A program made the translations under genes and the position numbers. The notes under the pieces are model-generated. The model made no database searches. It was given only the letters and a program-made list of their open reading frames with translations, and was not told where the DNA came from. From Sphingobium sp. Cam5-1 (GTDB taxonomy: Bacteria > Pseudomonadota > Alphaproteobacteria > Sphingomonadales > Sphingomonadaceae), in assembly GCF_015693305.1 (NCBI RefSeq), contig NZ_CP065138.1:1674001-1738000 (forward strand): a stretch of DNA of 64,000 nucleotides, in the 5' to 3' direction. Below, in pieces: positions 36,014 through 44,597 of this stretch; the stretch's first letter is position 1; each line of letters begins with the position of its first letter.

Positions 36014-36391
36014 ATGGCGGATCTGAAGCTTGGCAAGCTACCCGATCGGACGCCGGTAAAGCTCGCGATCACCATCACGCCCGACCTGCAGAATGCCCTG
36101 CGGGAATATGCTGCCCTTTATACCCAGGCCTATGGCACGGAAGAACCCGTCGTCGAGCTGATCCCGGCGATGCTGGCGGCTTTCCTCGAAAGTGATCGCA
36201 ACTTCGTTCGGACACGCGAGGCGGCGCGGCGGCGCGGCGGCGCGGCGGGGGCGCATATGATGGATCCTCAGGCAGCAAAGGCCTTACAACCGCTCACGGC
36301 TCGCGTGGCAACTACGGTGCGCATCACTGGTCTCAACCGTTCCCGATACTATCAGCTGGTCCAGTCTAGCGACCTTGAGACAGCACCATGA
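36014..36391 (+). CDS. DUF2274 protein with a foreign HTH-like tail
   Basis: Residues 1-75 match the DUF2274 family (LKLGKLPDRTPVKLAITI, then LREYAALYTQAYGTEEP and ELIPAMLAAFLESDR), usual after trbI and of unknown function, normally ending near residue 75-80. Here the frame runs on through an Arg/Gly stretch into about 40 residues that look like the start of an excisionase-type helix-turn-helix (VRITGLNRSRYYQLVQSSDL). The protein is therefore probably a read-through fusion caused by decay at the element's end. Confidence 0.78.
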   Translation: MADLKLGKLPDRTPVKLAITITPDLQNALREYAALYTQAYGTEEPVVELIPAMLAAFLESDRNFVRTREAARRRGGAAGAHMMDPQAAKALQPLTARVATTVRITGLNRSRYYQLVQSSDLETAP

Positions 36392-36423
36392 CGCTAGTTC
36401 CGGTGGGCGTTCTTCCGCAGTTC
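36257..36423 (+). pseudogene. excisionase-like HTH remnant, frameshifted
   Basis: From the ATGATG at 36257 the frame reads like an excisionase/AlpA-type domain (RITGLNRSRYYQLVQSSDLE) and stops after ETAP. The next frame, from 36388, resumes with TLVPVGVLPQF, the usual end of that domain. A single frameshift near 36385-36390 therefore splits it. It sits between DUF2274 and the integrase remnant, the expected place for an excisionase. Recognition is by pattern only. Confidence 0.55.
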
Positions 36424-36709
36424 AATAAATGGTTTCGCGTTCCGAAACCCGTCGCTGGAGCTGCACGCAGCCGTGGCATTTACCGTGGCCGAGTTGCACC
36501 GCCCGCTACAGCTAAATGGTTTGCTTCGTCGTGTCGATAAAAGAACCTGCGAAGGCGGCCGTCCGCCCGCCCGATGCGGCAGCCCCTCATGAGGCGCAAC
36601 ACACTGGCGTGATGCCGATGGCATCCCCTGAACCTCACGGCGCCACCATCTCCGCTTCCGACGGAGGCAGATCGTCGCCTCGCGCATCCACTACCGCTTC
36701 CGGCGAGTC

Positions 36710-37464
36710 CCTCCTCACCCCGCGCGACATACTGACACGGCTCAACTTGACCAGTGCCGATCCCGCCAAATGGATGCGACGTACCTTCGCGAAACATGGC
36801 GTTCCCTACGTCCGCGCGAGCGGCAAGGTGCGTGCGACGGAGCGACAATATCAGATGTTATTGGAAAAGATCACATACTCTCCCTTCGCCACCGTGGGAA
36901 GAACGGCATTTACTATATCCAAAGCTCAGTCACGCTCGGCGATAAGCGCATCGACGTCAAAGAGTTCAGTTCAAGAACGAGTGACGCGGATGCTGCGTCA
37001 CACCTGATGGCCGAATATGAGACCAAGCTGCGGCATCAGCTGATGTTTGGTCGCGCAGGGAATTATCGCCGACGCCTTCGACCGCCCTGCCCGACATATT
37101 GCGGATCGGCAAGCTCAATGAACGGATCGGCGAGCTGTCGCTACAGGAACCCAAGCAGGCATGGGGGCAATTCCGGCGGACCTACCTTACGACCTACCTT
37201 ACCGACCATGCGCCTGACGGCCAGGACACCCGGCTTACACCGATGCCAGGCGGCAATCCCCTCAAGAACCAGCACAAGATGGCCTGCAAGCGGACCGGGA
37301 TCGACGACTTCACTATCTATGACTGGCTCCATCATTGGGCGTCGCACTGTGTGATGACCGGCATCGATCTCATCACCATCATGCATATGGGTGGCTGGAA
37401 GTCGCTTAGGATGGCCCAGCGCTACGCCAAGCGTGAGCTCCGATCACATGCGAGGGTCGATTGA
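36710..37464 (+). pseudogene. decayed tyrosine recombinase (element integrase)
   Basis: Pieces of an integrase appear in successive frames. An N-terminal piece has LTPRDILTRLN and WMRRTFAKHGVPY. After a frameshift near 36880 the SAM-like arm reads NGIYYIQSSVTLGDKRID. After another shift (about 37099) come LNERIGELSLQEPKQAWGQF and a catalytic end with MGGWKSLRMAQRYAK. The middle of the catalytic domain is missing, and the box II motif reads DWLHHWAS where DLRHxWAS is expected, so a key arginine is Leu. The enzyme cannot be active. Confidence 0.78.
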
Positions 37465-37480
37465 TAAGCTAGGACTGACG

Positions 37481-37543
37481 GATTCCGTCGGCTTCAACGG
37501 CGAGTCGGTGATGATCGATTCCACCTGCATGCGCCTCCACAAC
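37481..37543 (+). mobile_element. IS5-family transposase fragment
   Basis: Sixty-three bases encode GFNGESVMIDSTCMRLHN in one frame, nearly the same as the GYNGELVMIDSTCMRVHQ segment of the IS5-family element at 56.2-56.9 kb. No more of the transposase is present on either side. It is a scar of an insertion and deletion between the integrase remnant and galU. Confidence 0.72.
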
Positions 37544-37587
37544 GTTAACTAATTCATCCACCCCACCTAACGATAGCAGTTCAATTA

Positions 37588-38487
37588 TCAAGCTGTAGCC
37601 GCGACCTCGCTGAAGCCCAGTTCGGCCAGAGCGAAGCGGCGGACCTGTTCGCTCAAGTCCTCGCGCTCCAGTGCCAGCACCAGATTGGCCTCGATATAGC
37701 CCGCCTTGGAGCCGCAGTCGAAGCGGCGGCCATCGAAGGTCACGCCGTGGAAAGGCTGCTTGCCGATCAGTGACGCCATGGCGTCGGTCAGCTGGATCTC
37801 GCCGCCCGCACCCTTTTCCTGCGTTTCCAGTATCTTCATGACCTCGGGCTGCAAGATATAGCGGCCCGGCAGGATCAGGTTGGAGGGCGCAGTGCCCGGA
37901 GTCGGCTTTTCCACCAGCCCCTTGACCTCGGTCAGCGCACCGTCGCGCGACCCCGGATCGATCACGCCATAGCTTGGCGTCTCCGCCATCGGCACTTCGA
38001 GCGCGCAGACCAGATTGCCGCTAACCTTGTCATAGGCTTCGACCATCTGCTTTAGGCAGCCGCGTCCCGGCTTGCCCTTCATGAACTCGTCGGGCAGCAG
38101 GATGGCAAAGGGCTCGTCGCCGACAATATCGCGCGCGCACCAGATCGCATGGCCCAGGCCCAGCGGCTCCTGCTGGCGCAGGAACACGGCATTGCCCGGC
38201 GCCAGACGGGTGCCGTCCAGCGCGGACAGGTCCTTGCCCCGCTCCCGCTGTGTGGCTTCGGTCTCATAAGCCATGTCGAAATAGTCCTCGATCGCCCCTT
38301 TGCCGCGGCCAGTGACGAAGATCATCTGTTCGATGCCAGCTTCCCGCGCCTCGTCCACCGCATATTGGATGAGCGGGCGGTCAACGACCGGCAGCAGCTC
38401 CTTGGGCACCGACTTGGTCGCAGGCAAGAAGCGTGTGCCGAGACCCGCCACGGGGAAGACGGCTTTGCGGATCGGATTCGGTTTCAT
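37588..38487 (-). CDS. galU: UTP-glucose-1-phosphate uridylyltransferase (GalU)
   Basis: A 299-residue enzyme making UDP-glucose from UTP and glucose-1-phosphate, feeding UDP-galactose and then UDP-galactofuranose for the surface polysaccharide. The nucleotide loop is AGLGTRFLPATKSVPKELLP near residue 15; LPDEF and VEKPTPGTAPSN are further family blocks. GTG and ATG start codons are adjacent; I favour the ATG at 38487 because GAAGGGG is four bases from the GTGATG pair's ATG. It is the first gene after the element debris and reads with the GlfT2-like gene upstream. Confidence 0.95.
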   Translation of the reverse strand: MKPNPIRKAVFPVAGLGTRFLPATKSVPKELLPVVDRPLIQYAVDEAREAGIEQMIFVTGRGKGAIEDYFDMAYETEATQRERGKDLSALDGTRLAPGNAVFLRQQEPLGLGHAIWCARDIVGDEPFAILLPDEFMKGKPGRGCLKQMVEAYDKVSGNLVCALEVPMAETPSYGVIDPGSRDGALTEVKGLVEKPTPGTAPSNLILPGRYILQPEVMKILETQEKGAGGEIQLTDAMASLIGKQPFHGVTFDGRRFDCGSKAGYIEANLVLALEREDLSEQVRRFALAELGFSEVAATA

Positions 38488-38491
38488 CACG

Positions 38492-38513
38492 CCCCTTCAG
38501 AACTCAGAAGGGG
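38492..38513 (-). promoter_or_regulatory. galU: hairpin enclosing the galU ribosome-binding site
   Basis: CCCCTTC and GAAGGGG are separated by eight bases, and the second arm (in the transcript) is itself the Shine-Dalgarno sequence of galU, ending just before the GTGATG start. Folding would hide the ribosome site. There is no following T-run, so it is unlikely to be a terminator. Confidence 0.5.
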
Positions 38514-38676
38514 TTGCCTAGATCATATCTCATGACCCTATGCAATGATGGTTCTGCGATTTATACCAACCTCTGTGATGCTGAATCACGAGGGAGTTTT
38601 TCCTCCTTCGGCTCGCTTGATCATCTCAAATATCGCGATCATTTGCTTCAGGCAAACGACATGGACCCTTCCACAA

Positions 38677-40422
38677 TCAACGTAATTTCGGGACATGCGC
38701 CAGAGGAACGGGCTGGGCAAAATATCGCATCATTCCCGTCAGCGCGCATGCGCATAGCCACAGCGCCCGCCAAGTAGCCCACCGATCGTATCGAAAAGCG
38801 CCACGTATGTTGCCGTCTTTGTCATGTTCCACGACAAAGGAAGGACGGCTGACATAATCAGGCCGCCAGACTGTATCAGGCGGAAGGCTCAGCGCCGCCG
38901 TCTTTCGCCGAGGCAAAAGCAGATCGGCAAGCAGGCGCCCTTTCATCGTCAGGGATCGACGCAACCCATGTAGACGCCTCGGCTCGGCCATCGAATGCAC
39001 AGTTCCTATCGAAGCGAGCGCGGCGTCGCCATGACGACGCGTATCGGCCAGCAGAGCATTATGCTCGCGATAGGTCCAAGCCGCCATGGCCGCAGGACCG
39101 GCGTTGAACGCACAAATGCCAAGCGTCATTGCCCGCACGCGATCATAATCATAACGTAGCAGATGATGATAGAAGCCGGCTAGCAGTTTGCGAATTGCTG
39201 CGGATCGCCCCACGCGACGGTGAATGGCGTTGGCGAACAAGCTGTTCCTGCGATCATAGAACATGTGCCATGCTGCCGATTTCGCAGCAAAGGGCAGGTG
39301 CCATACCGCTATTCCTGGCCAACCCACTGTCGGCAGGCCTGCTCGTTTCAGGCGATAGCCATATTCGACATCATCGCCACGAATGAAACACGGCATGGGC
39401 AAGCCAACAATGTCGAGAGCCTCCAGGGGGAGTGCAAAGCACCACCAGCCATTGAAATCCGGTTTGTGGATGCGGGCGAGGAAATCGACGCCGGTCGCGT
39501 CGGCGACATCGCAGCCCCCTTTGGGCGCGACATGATGGATGCCAAAACCGCCTGGCTGCAAATAATCGCCAGCTGAAAAAAGATGGGAGCGGGCGTGATA
39601 GTCAAACATGGCGCCGCCCACGCAGAATGGTTTGTCGCTCCAAGCCAGTATCGCCGCCATGCGCGGCACGATATCTGTTGGTAGATCGATATCGTCATCC
39701 ATCAATATTATGTGGCTGGCCCGTTCGGCGCAATAATGCTCCAACATTCCGCGCGTAAATCCGCCGGCGCCCCCGCGATTTTCCTGATCAATGAAGCGTA
39801 CCGGCATGTGAGAAGGCGCGGCGTCCGACAAACGTTCGCCTAGACCCGGAGCGCCATGATTGACGATCAATAGTTCATGATCGGAGAGTTGACCGGCCAA
39901 TTTCTTCAGATTTTCTCGAAGAAAAGCTTCTCGCTCATAGGTCGTTATCACCAATCCAAGTCGGACCTGACGCGGCGGTGGAACCGGCGCACACCAACCC
40001 ATGGCCCTCAAAGTTGCACCCCGAGCGTCGTCGATTTCGATTTGCAGGCTACTTTCGCCAGCTTCGGCCAAGGGAACTGACAGGACAACAAGTGCCCCTT
40101 CGTCGCCACCATGTCCGCACCATTGGGCCAAGACTTGTTCGTCGCGGCTCTCCGCATCGCGCCGCAAGAGGGTAACACGGGCAGCCCCATATAGCGTGCC
40201 ACGCCATTCCACCTGGCGCAAAGAGGAAAACTCTCGCCAGTAGCTCTCGAAAAAGGCGTCGAACAAGCCGCCCAGGCGCTGGGCGCCTTCGCCACAATAT
40301 AATGCGCCCTCCTCAGCGCTCCATCCCTTTAGCAGGGAGGGTTGAGCGAGGTCCGGAGACATCAGACAGCGCATAAGACAAAGATTGTCGGCCAACTCAT
40401 TACCTGCTGTTGTCATGGTCAT
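38677..40422 (-). CDS. GlfT2-like glycosyltransferase (family 2, galactofuranosyltransferase type), copy 1
   Basis: A 581-residue protein with the layout of GlfT2: an N-terminal beta-rich domain (residues 1-150), a GT-A domain and a long C-terminal helical part. Motifs are VRLGLVITTYERE, QENRGGAGGFTRGMLEH, IILMDDDIDLPTD (metal-binding DDD), FNGWWCFALP, IRGDDVEYGYR (acceptor-activating aspartates) and AAWHMFYDRRNSLF. GlfT2 polymerises galactofuranose from UDP-galactofuranose. A glf gene in the same locus supports that donor. Three related genes here suggest successive linkages; the acceptor is unknown. Confidence 0.88.
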   Translation of the reverse strand: MTMTTAGNELADNLCLMRCLMSPDLAQPSLLKGWSAEEGALYCGEGAQRLGGLFDAFFESYWREFSSLRQVEWRGTLYGAARVTLLRRDAESRDEQVLAQWCGHGGDEGALVVLSVPLAEAGESSLQIEIDDARGATLRAMGWCAPVPPPRQVRLGLVITTYEREAFLRENLKKLAGQLSDHELLIVNHGAPGLGERLSDAAPSHMPVRFIDQENRGGAGGFTRGMLEHYCAERASHIILMDDDIDLPTDIVPRMAAILAWSDKPFCVGGAMFDYHARSHLFSAGDYLQPGGFGIHHVAPKGGCDVADATGVDFLARIHKPDFNGWWCFALPLEALDIVGLPMPCFIRGDDVEYGYRLKRAGLPTVGWPGIAVWHLPFAAKSAAWHMFYDRRNSLFANAIHRRVGRSAAIRKLLAGFYHHLLRYDYDRVRAMTLGICAFNAGPAAMAAWTYREHNALLADTRRHGDAALASIGTVHSMAEPRRLHGLRRSLTMKGRLLADLLLPRRKTAALSLPPDTVWRPDYVSRPSFVVEHDKDGNIRGAFRYDRWATWRALWLCACALTGMMRYFAQPVPLAHVPKLR

Positions 40423-40705
40423 CGGCCCCTTAGCTGACTTTCATCCCCCGTTGAAACCTATTCCGGCATTGGTGGTGAACTGGATCAGCAAATCTATATT
40501 CGCCCTCCCCTTGCTGCCAGGCTCATCAAGGCGAGGCCTTCGCCGAAAGTTCTTTATCACAAGCGCTGCACTCTGGTGCGCAGCTTTCCCAACTTGCTTC
40601 TGGCGGTCCCCAAACCAACACCAGATTACAGAGGGGAGGCCAAGCTTGTGTTGCCTAGGGGGCTGAGCTAAGGCGCTCGGGCTACGCCATTGGAGTTCGA
40701 TCGCA

Positions 40706-41917
40706 TTGATAACCACAGCGATTAGAGAAAGACGCACTAGGCGATCTTTGAGCGTTGCGCGGTCCAGCAAAATGGCCATGATTCTTGTCATGGGACTGTT
40801 GTCGGGCTGCGCTAATTCTTCTTTTGTCAGCCGTGACGGTCCTTCGCTGGGCCAGATCAAACGCACTACAGATGCGGGTCAGAGCGCTTTGTTGATCGAA
40901 GTGACGGATGGCATCGCGCGTCAGGTGAGCGAAGCCTATAAGGCCGCCGGATTTGCCGAAAAATTTGGCCTGGGTCAGCCCTACGGCGCATTGATTGGGT
41001 CCGGCGATAATTTGCAGATCACCCTGTTTGAAGCACCTCCGGCGCTTTTGTTCGGTTCGCCTCAACTAACCGGCAACACCATGCAGATAGGCAATGGTCA
41101 GCGCGGTACCAGCTTTCCAGAACTAATGGTTGACGACGCGGGGCAGGTGGATGTTCCCTTTGCCGGGCGCATTAATGTGATAGGGCGCTCCCCAAGGGAA
41201 GTCGCTGCTCAGATCGTCTCTCGTCTTCGTGGCAAGGCGCACGATCCACAGGTTGTGGTTAATATTTCCAAAGACGCCGCCTCAGCGGTAACGATCGTTG
41301 GCGAAGTGGCGGCCACCACTCGGATGCCGTTGACCTTTAAGGGGGAACGCCTGCTGGACGCGCTGGCAGCAGCCGGAGGAAGCAAGCAACCTGTTGACAA
41401 GGTCAGTCTTGAATTGACGCGCGGCTCACGTCACGCGACCATGGCCCTGAATGATCTGATAGCACAGCCTGACCAGAATATATATCTTCGTCCAAGCGAT
41501 GTCGTGACCATTTCCTACAAGTCTGCCAGCTTTACGGTTCTTGGCGCAACAGGACGAAACGACGAAATCGAATTCGAGGCGCGGGGCATCACGTTGGCCC
41601 AGGCGCTTGGACGCATGGGCGGATTGCGTGATGATCGTGCCAATCCGCGTGGTGTCTTTATATTTCGCTTGGAAGATCCTGCGGCTCTGGGCGATGCTGG
41701 GCATAATATTCCGGTCAACCCTGATGGGAAGATACCAGTAATTTATCGGATCAATTTGCGCGATCCGGTATCATTTTTTGCTGCGCAGCGGTTTATGATG
41801 CAAAATCACGACATGGTATACGTCACCAATGCACCGATTAGCGATGTCCAGAAATTCGTTAACATCATCGGGGCAGCAATATATCCGATTGTGACGATTC
41901 AAGCTGCTGGGCTCTGA
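40706..41917 (+). CDS. outer-membrane polysaccharide export lipoprotein (OPX, Wza/KpsD-like)
   Basis: A lipoprotein of up to 403 residues with a lipobox in MGLLSGCANS, a Poly_export domain (LIGSGDNLQITLFE, then DDAGQVDVPFAGRINVIGRS and DPQVVVNI) and SLBB-like repeats (TIVGEVAATTRMPL, TVLGATGRNDEIEFE). It would form the outer-membrane exit for the polysaccharide. The start is uncertain: TTG at 40706, TTG at 40748 (behind TAGG and giving a neat signal peptide) or ATG at 40772. It opens the rightward export operon, divergent from the first GlfT2-like gene across a 283-bp gap with no other gene. Confidence 0.88.
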   Translation: MITTAIRERRTRRSLSVARSSKMAMILVMGLLSGCANSSFVSRDGPSLGQIKRTTDAGQSALLIEVTDGIARQVSEAYKAAGFAEKFGLGQPYGALIGSGDNLQITLFEAPPALLFGSPQLTGNTMQIGNGQRGTSFPELMVDDAGQVDVPFAGRINVIGRSPREVAAQIVSRLRGKAHDPQVVVNISKDAASAVTIVGEVAATTRMPLTFKGERLLDALAAAGGSKQPVDKVSLELTRGSRHATMALNDLIAQPDQNIYLRPSDVVTISYKSASFTVLGATGRNDEIEFEARGITLAQALGRMGGLRDDRANPRGVFIFRLEDPAALGDAGHNIPVNPDGKIPVIYRINLRDPVSFFAAQRFMMQNHDMVYVTNAPISDVQKFVNIIGAAIYPIVTIQAAGL

Positions 41918-42037
41918 TGTTTCCCCGCTATTCTGCCAGATATATTGGGAGAATTTCACAGCTTTTGGAATTACTTGCAATATAAGATAAATACTTTATA
42001 TAAGTAAATTAATTCTTGAACATGAAAAGACGGTTAC

Positions 42038-43153
42038 ATGCAAGGCAAATTCAAGTCAGTTCTGAAAAATGCTATTGGCATGGGTCGATTGTTTCACTTG
42101 TGTGTAACTGTGCCATTTTTAGTTTCCATATTTTACTTTGGTATATTTGCAAACGACATCTATGTGTCGGAGTCACGATTCATCGTACGCAGCCCAAGTA
42201 AGCCTGAAACCAATCCATTTGGTACGTTACTGAAGAATTCAGGGTTTTCAAGTGGCGACGAAATTCATGCGGCCAATGATTATCTTTTATCACGAGATGC
42301 TCTGCGCGATCTTAATCGCAACAGCAATGTTGCGCGTTCTTATGGGGATTCGAATATATCTCTATTCAATCGGTTTAACCCGTTTGGATGGGATAATTCG
42401 TTTGAATCTTTGTATGAGTATTTCAATAAGAAAGTCGAAATACAGTATGAAAGTTCTACGTCAATCAGCAGGCTGAGCGTCAAGGCATTCGATCCTCAGG
42501 ATGCACGCCGTTTTAATGAGAAACTTCTGGAGCAAGCTGAAGGCTTGGTGAACAGGCTGAACGGGCGAGCGCGGAATGATCTACTCGATGTTGCGCAAAA
42601 GGAAGTTGATCGCTCGCGCTCCGAGGCAAGGCAGGCAGCAAGCGCTCTGGCCGAATATCGTGACAGAGCGGGCGTCGTGGATCCCGAAAAGCAGGCGGTT
42701 AGCCAGATCCAAATGGTTTCCAAGCTACAGGACGAGTTGATTGCCTCACGCATTCAATTACAACAATTGCGAGCGCTCGCACCGGCAAGTTCAGAAATCG
42801 CTCCGCTCGAGGGGCGTGTAGACGGTCTCGAAAATGCGATTGCGGAAGAAATGCAGCGGGCGGCCGGCGGGAAAAAATCCCTGTCCAATGCAGCAGCGGA
42901 ATATCAGCGCCGCTTGTTCGATGATCAGTTTGCTCAGAAACAATTGGCGGCGACGCTGACCGCGCTTGAAGAAGCGAGGCTCGATACCTTACGTAAACAG
43001 GCATATGTCGAACGTATCGTTCAGCCCAGTTTGCCTGATGATGCCGCACTACCTCATCGACTGCGCGGAATCTTTTCAACCTTGGCGATGGGCCTCATAA
43101 TCTGGGGTATATTGTCGATGCTGCTAGCCAGTTTCAAGGATCATATGGAGTGA
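42038..43153 (+). CDS. kpsE: capsule export inner-membrane protein (KpsE-like, PCP-3)
   Basis: A 371-residue polysaccharide co-polymerase of the KpsE/BexC type: an N-terminal helix (residues about 20-40), a periplasmic region starting SESRFIVRSP, coiled-coil helices through residues about 170-300, and a C-terminal helix (FSTLAMGLIIWGILSMLLAS). It bridges the ABC exporter and the outer-membrane OPX protein. Base composition in its first third is clearly AT-richer than neighbours. It is coupled to kpsM by a GTGA overlap. Confidence 0.9.
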   Translation: MQGKFKSVLKNAIGMGRLFHLCVTVPFLVSIFYFGIFANDIYVSESRFIVRSPSKPETNPFGTLLKNSGFSSGDEIHAANDYLLSRDALRDLNRNSNVARSYGDSNISLFNRFNPFGWDNSFESLYEYFNKKVEIQYESSTSISRLSVKAFDPQDARRFNEKLLEQAEGLVNRLNGRARNDLLDVAQKEVDRSRSEARQAASALAEYRDRAGVVDPEKQAVSQIQMVSKLQDELIASRIQLQQLRALAPASSEIAPLEGRVDGLENAIAEEMQRAAGGKKSLSNAAAEYQRRLFDDQFAQKQLAATLTALEEARLDTLRKQAYVERIVQPSLPDDAALPHRLRGIFSTLAMGLIIWGILSMLLASFKDHME

Positions 43154-43935
43154 GCGTTCTGACCAGCTCCATGCGTGTTCAGGGGCGGGTGCTTTACGCC
43201 TTGCTTATGCGCGAGGTGCTGACTCGTTATGGTCGGCACAATATTGGCTTTCTGTGGCTGTTCGTGGAACCGATGCTATTCACTGCGGGGGTTGCGGCGA
43301 TCTGGACTGCCCTCAAGGCTGTGCATGGCTCTAACCTACCGATCGTTGCTTTTGCCATCACAGGCTATTCAAGTATCCTGCTTTGGCGTAATATGACATT
43401 TCGCTGCATTGGCTCAATGCTACCAAACCTCTCACTAATGTATCATCGGAACATCAAGCCGATTGATATATATTTCTCGCGCCTCATTCTAGAGATCGTC
43501 GGTGCCACGACAGCTTTTATTGCCCTATGTTTCATCTTTGCATTTTTTTCTGGCAGCATAACCTGGCCAGAAAATGTTGCGGAAGTGATATTTGGTTGGA
43601 TACTGCTAGCTTGGTTCGGCGTCGGACTAGCAATGTTCATTGGCGCACTATCGGAAGACCTGGAGTTTATCGAAAAACTTTGGCATCCCGCTCAATATCT
43701 GCTGGTGCCCCTGTCTGGAGCTGCATTCCAAGTCGATGTCCTACCTACAAGCGCACAATCGCTTGCCCTCTTGCTACCCACCGTCAATGGTCTAGAAATC
43801 GTTCGTGAGGGCTTTTTCGGATCCAAATTTCAAGCGCATTATGATGTATCCTACACGGTCTGGTTCAACGCGATATTGACATTAATGGGACTGTTGCAGA
43901 TTCGCAAAATGAGTCGATCGATCACACCGGAATGA
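43150..43935 (+). CDS. kpsM: capsule polysaccharide ABC transporter permease (KpsM-like)
   Basis: A 261-residue ABC-2 permease with six predicted helices (for example LWLFVEPMLFTAGVAAIWTA, then ATTAFIALCFIFAFFSGS) and YGRHNIGFLWLFVEP near the N-terminus, typical of polysaccharide exporters. GTG start overlapping the kpsE stop; the stop overlaps the kpsT ATG. With KpsT it moves the finished, lipid-linked chain across the inner membrane. Confidence 0.93.
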   Translation: MSVLTSSMRVQGRVLYALLMREVLTRYGRHNIGFLWLFVEPMLFTAGVAAIWTALKAVHGSNLPIVAFAITGYSSILLWRNMTFRCIGSMLPNLSLMYHRNIKPIDIYFSRLILEIVGATTAFIALCFIFAFFSGSITWPENVAEVIFGWILLAWFGVGLAMFIGALSEDLEFIEKLWHPAQYLLVPLSGAAFQVDVLPTSAQSLALLLPTVNGLEIVREGFFGSKFQAHYDVSYTVWFNAILTLMGLLQIRKMSRSITPE

Positions 43936-44597
43936 TAGCCCTCCACAACATCACGAAAGTCTATCATACTCGCCGAGGTCCACATCGGGTGCTCGACAAC
44001 GTGTCGATGAAAATTGAACCGGGCATGAAAATCGGCGTTTTGGGGCCAAATGGCGCTGGTAAATCGACTCTTGTTCGAATAGTTAGCGGCGCAGAGCAGC
44101 CGACCAGAGGTACGGTCAAGCGCTCGATGAGTGTATCGTGGCCGCTCGGCTTTGTTGGCGGTTTTCAGTCAAGCCTCACAGGATACGACAATCTCAAGTT
44201 CATTTGCCGCATATATGGCGAAGATCATCGTCAGTTGCTGTCCTATGTTCAAGAATTTTCCGAACTTAGCCATTACCTTTTCGAGCCTGTCAAAAGCTAT
44301 TCCGCTGGCATGCGCGCGCGCCTCGCCTTTGCTATATCGATGGCAATTGATTTCGATTGCCTGATTATCGACGAGGTGATTGCCGTCGGCGATCAGCGGT
44401 TCCAGGAAAAGAGTCGTAATGAATTGCTGAACAAACGTCGTGATAAGGCGATGGTCATCATCACTCATGAAATGCATTTCATTCGCGAAAACTGTAATGC
44501 CGTCTATGTCGTAGAAAACGGTATGTTGCGCTCTTTTTCTGATATAGATCAGGGCATAGAGTATCATGAACGGTCATTTGCCCGGCTGAATGGCTGA
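43932..44597 (+). CDS. kpsT: capsule polysaccharide ABC transporter ATPase (KpsT-like)
   Basis: A 221-residue ABC ATPase: Walker A GVLGPNGAGKSTLVRI, signature VKSYSAGMRARLAFA, Walker B CLIIDEVIAVGD, and the H-loop histidine in MVIITHEMHF. It has no C-terminal carbohydrate-binding domain, so it is the KpsT rather than the Wzt type. Its last 24 bases overlap the tail of the convergent GlfT2-like gene. Confidence 0.94.
   Translation: MIALHNITKVYHTRRGPHRVLDNVSMKIEPGMKIGVLGPNGAGKSTLVRIVSGAEQPTRGTVKRSMSVSWPLGFVGGFQSSLTGYDNLKFICRIYGEDHRQLLSYVQEFSELSHYLFEPVKSYSAGMRARLAFAISMAIDFDCLIIDEVIAVGDQRFQEKSRNELLNKRRDKAMVIITHEMHFIRENCNAVYVVENGMLRSFSDIDQGIEYHERSFARLNG

Larger units (their letters stand above)
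1..37464. mobile_element. ICE-like conjugative element with siderophore and quorum-sensing cargo (left end outside window)
   Basis: Maintenance genes (ParB-like, DUF2958, ArdC, DUF2285, DUF6499) at 1-4.8 kb and a full traG/trb mating-pair operon at 24.5-36.4 kb frame about 19 kb of cargo. This gene set recurs on alphaproteobacterial integrative and conjugative elements. The right end is marked by decayed excisionase-like and tyrosine-recombinase genes. No relaxase, TraF peptidase, ParA or RepA is visible in the window; they could lie to the left or be lost. Whether it is an ICE or an integrated plasmid cannot be decided here. Confidence 0.72.

Noticed and set aside
36516..37007. 163-codon frame after DUF2274 as an intact regulator
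   Set aside because: Only the middle resembles an integrase arm; the frame ends out of phase with the following integrase pieces, so it is part of a pseudogene.
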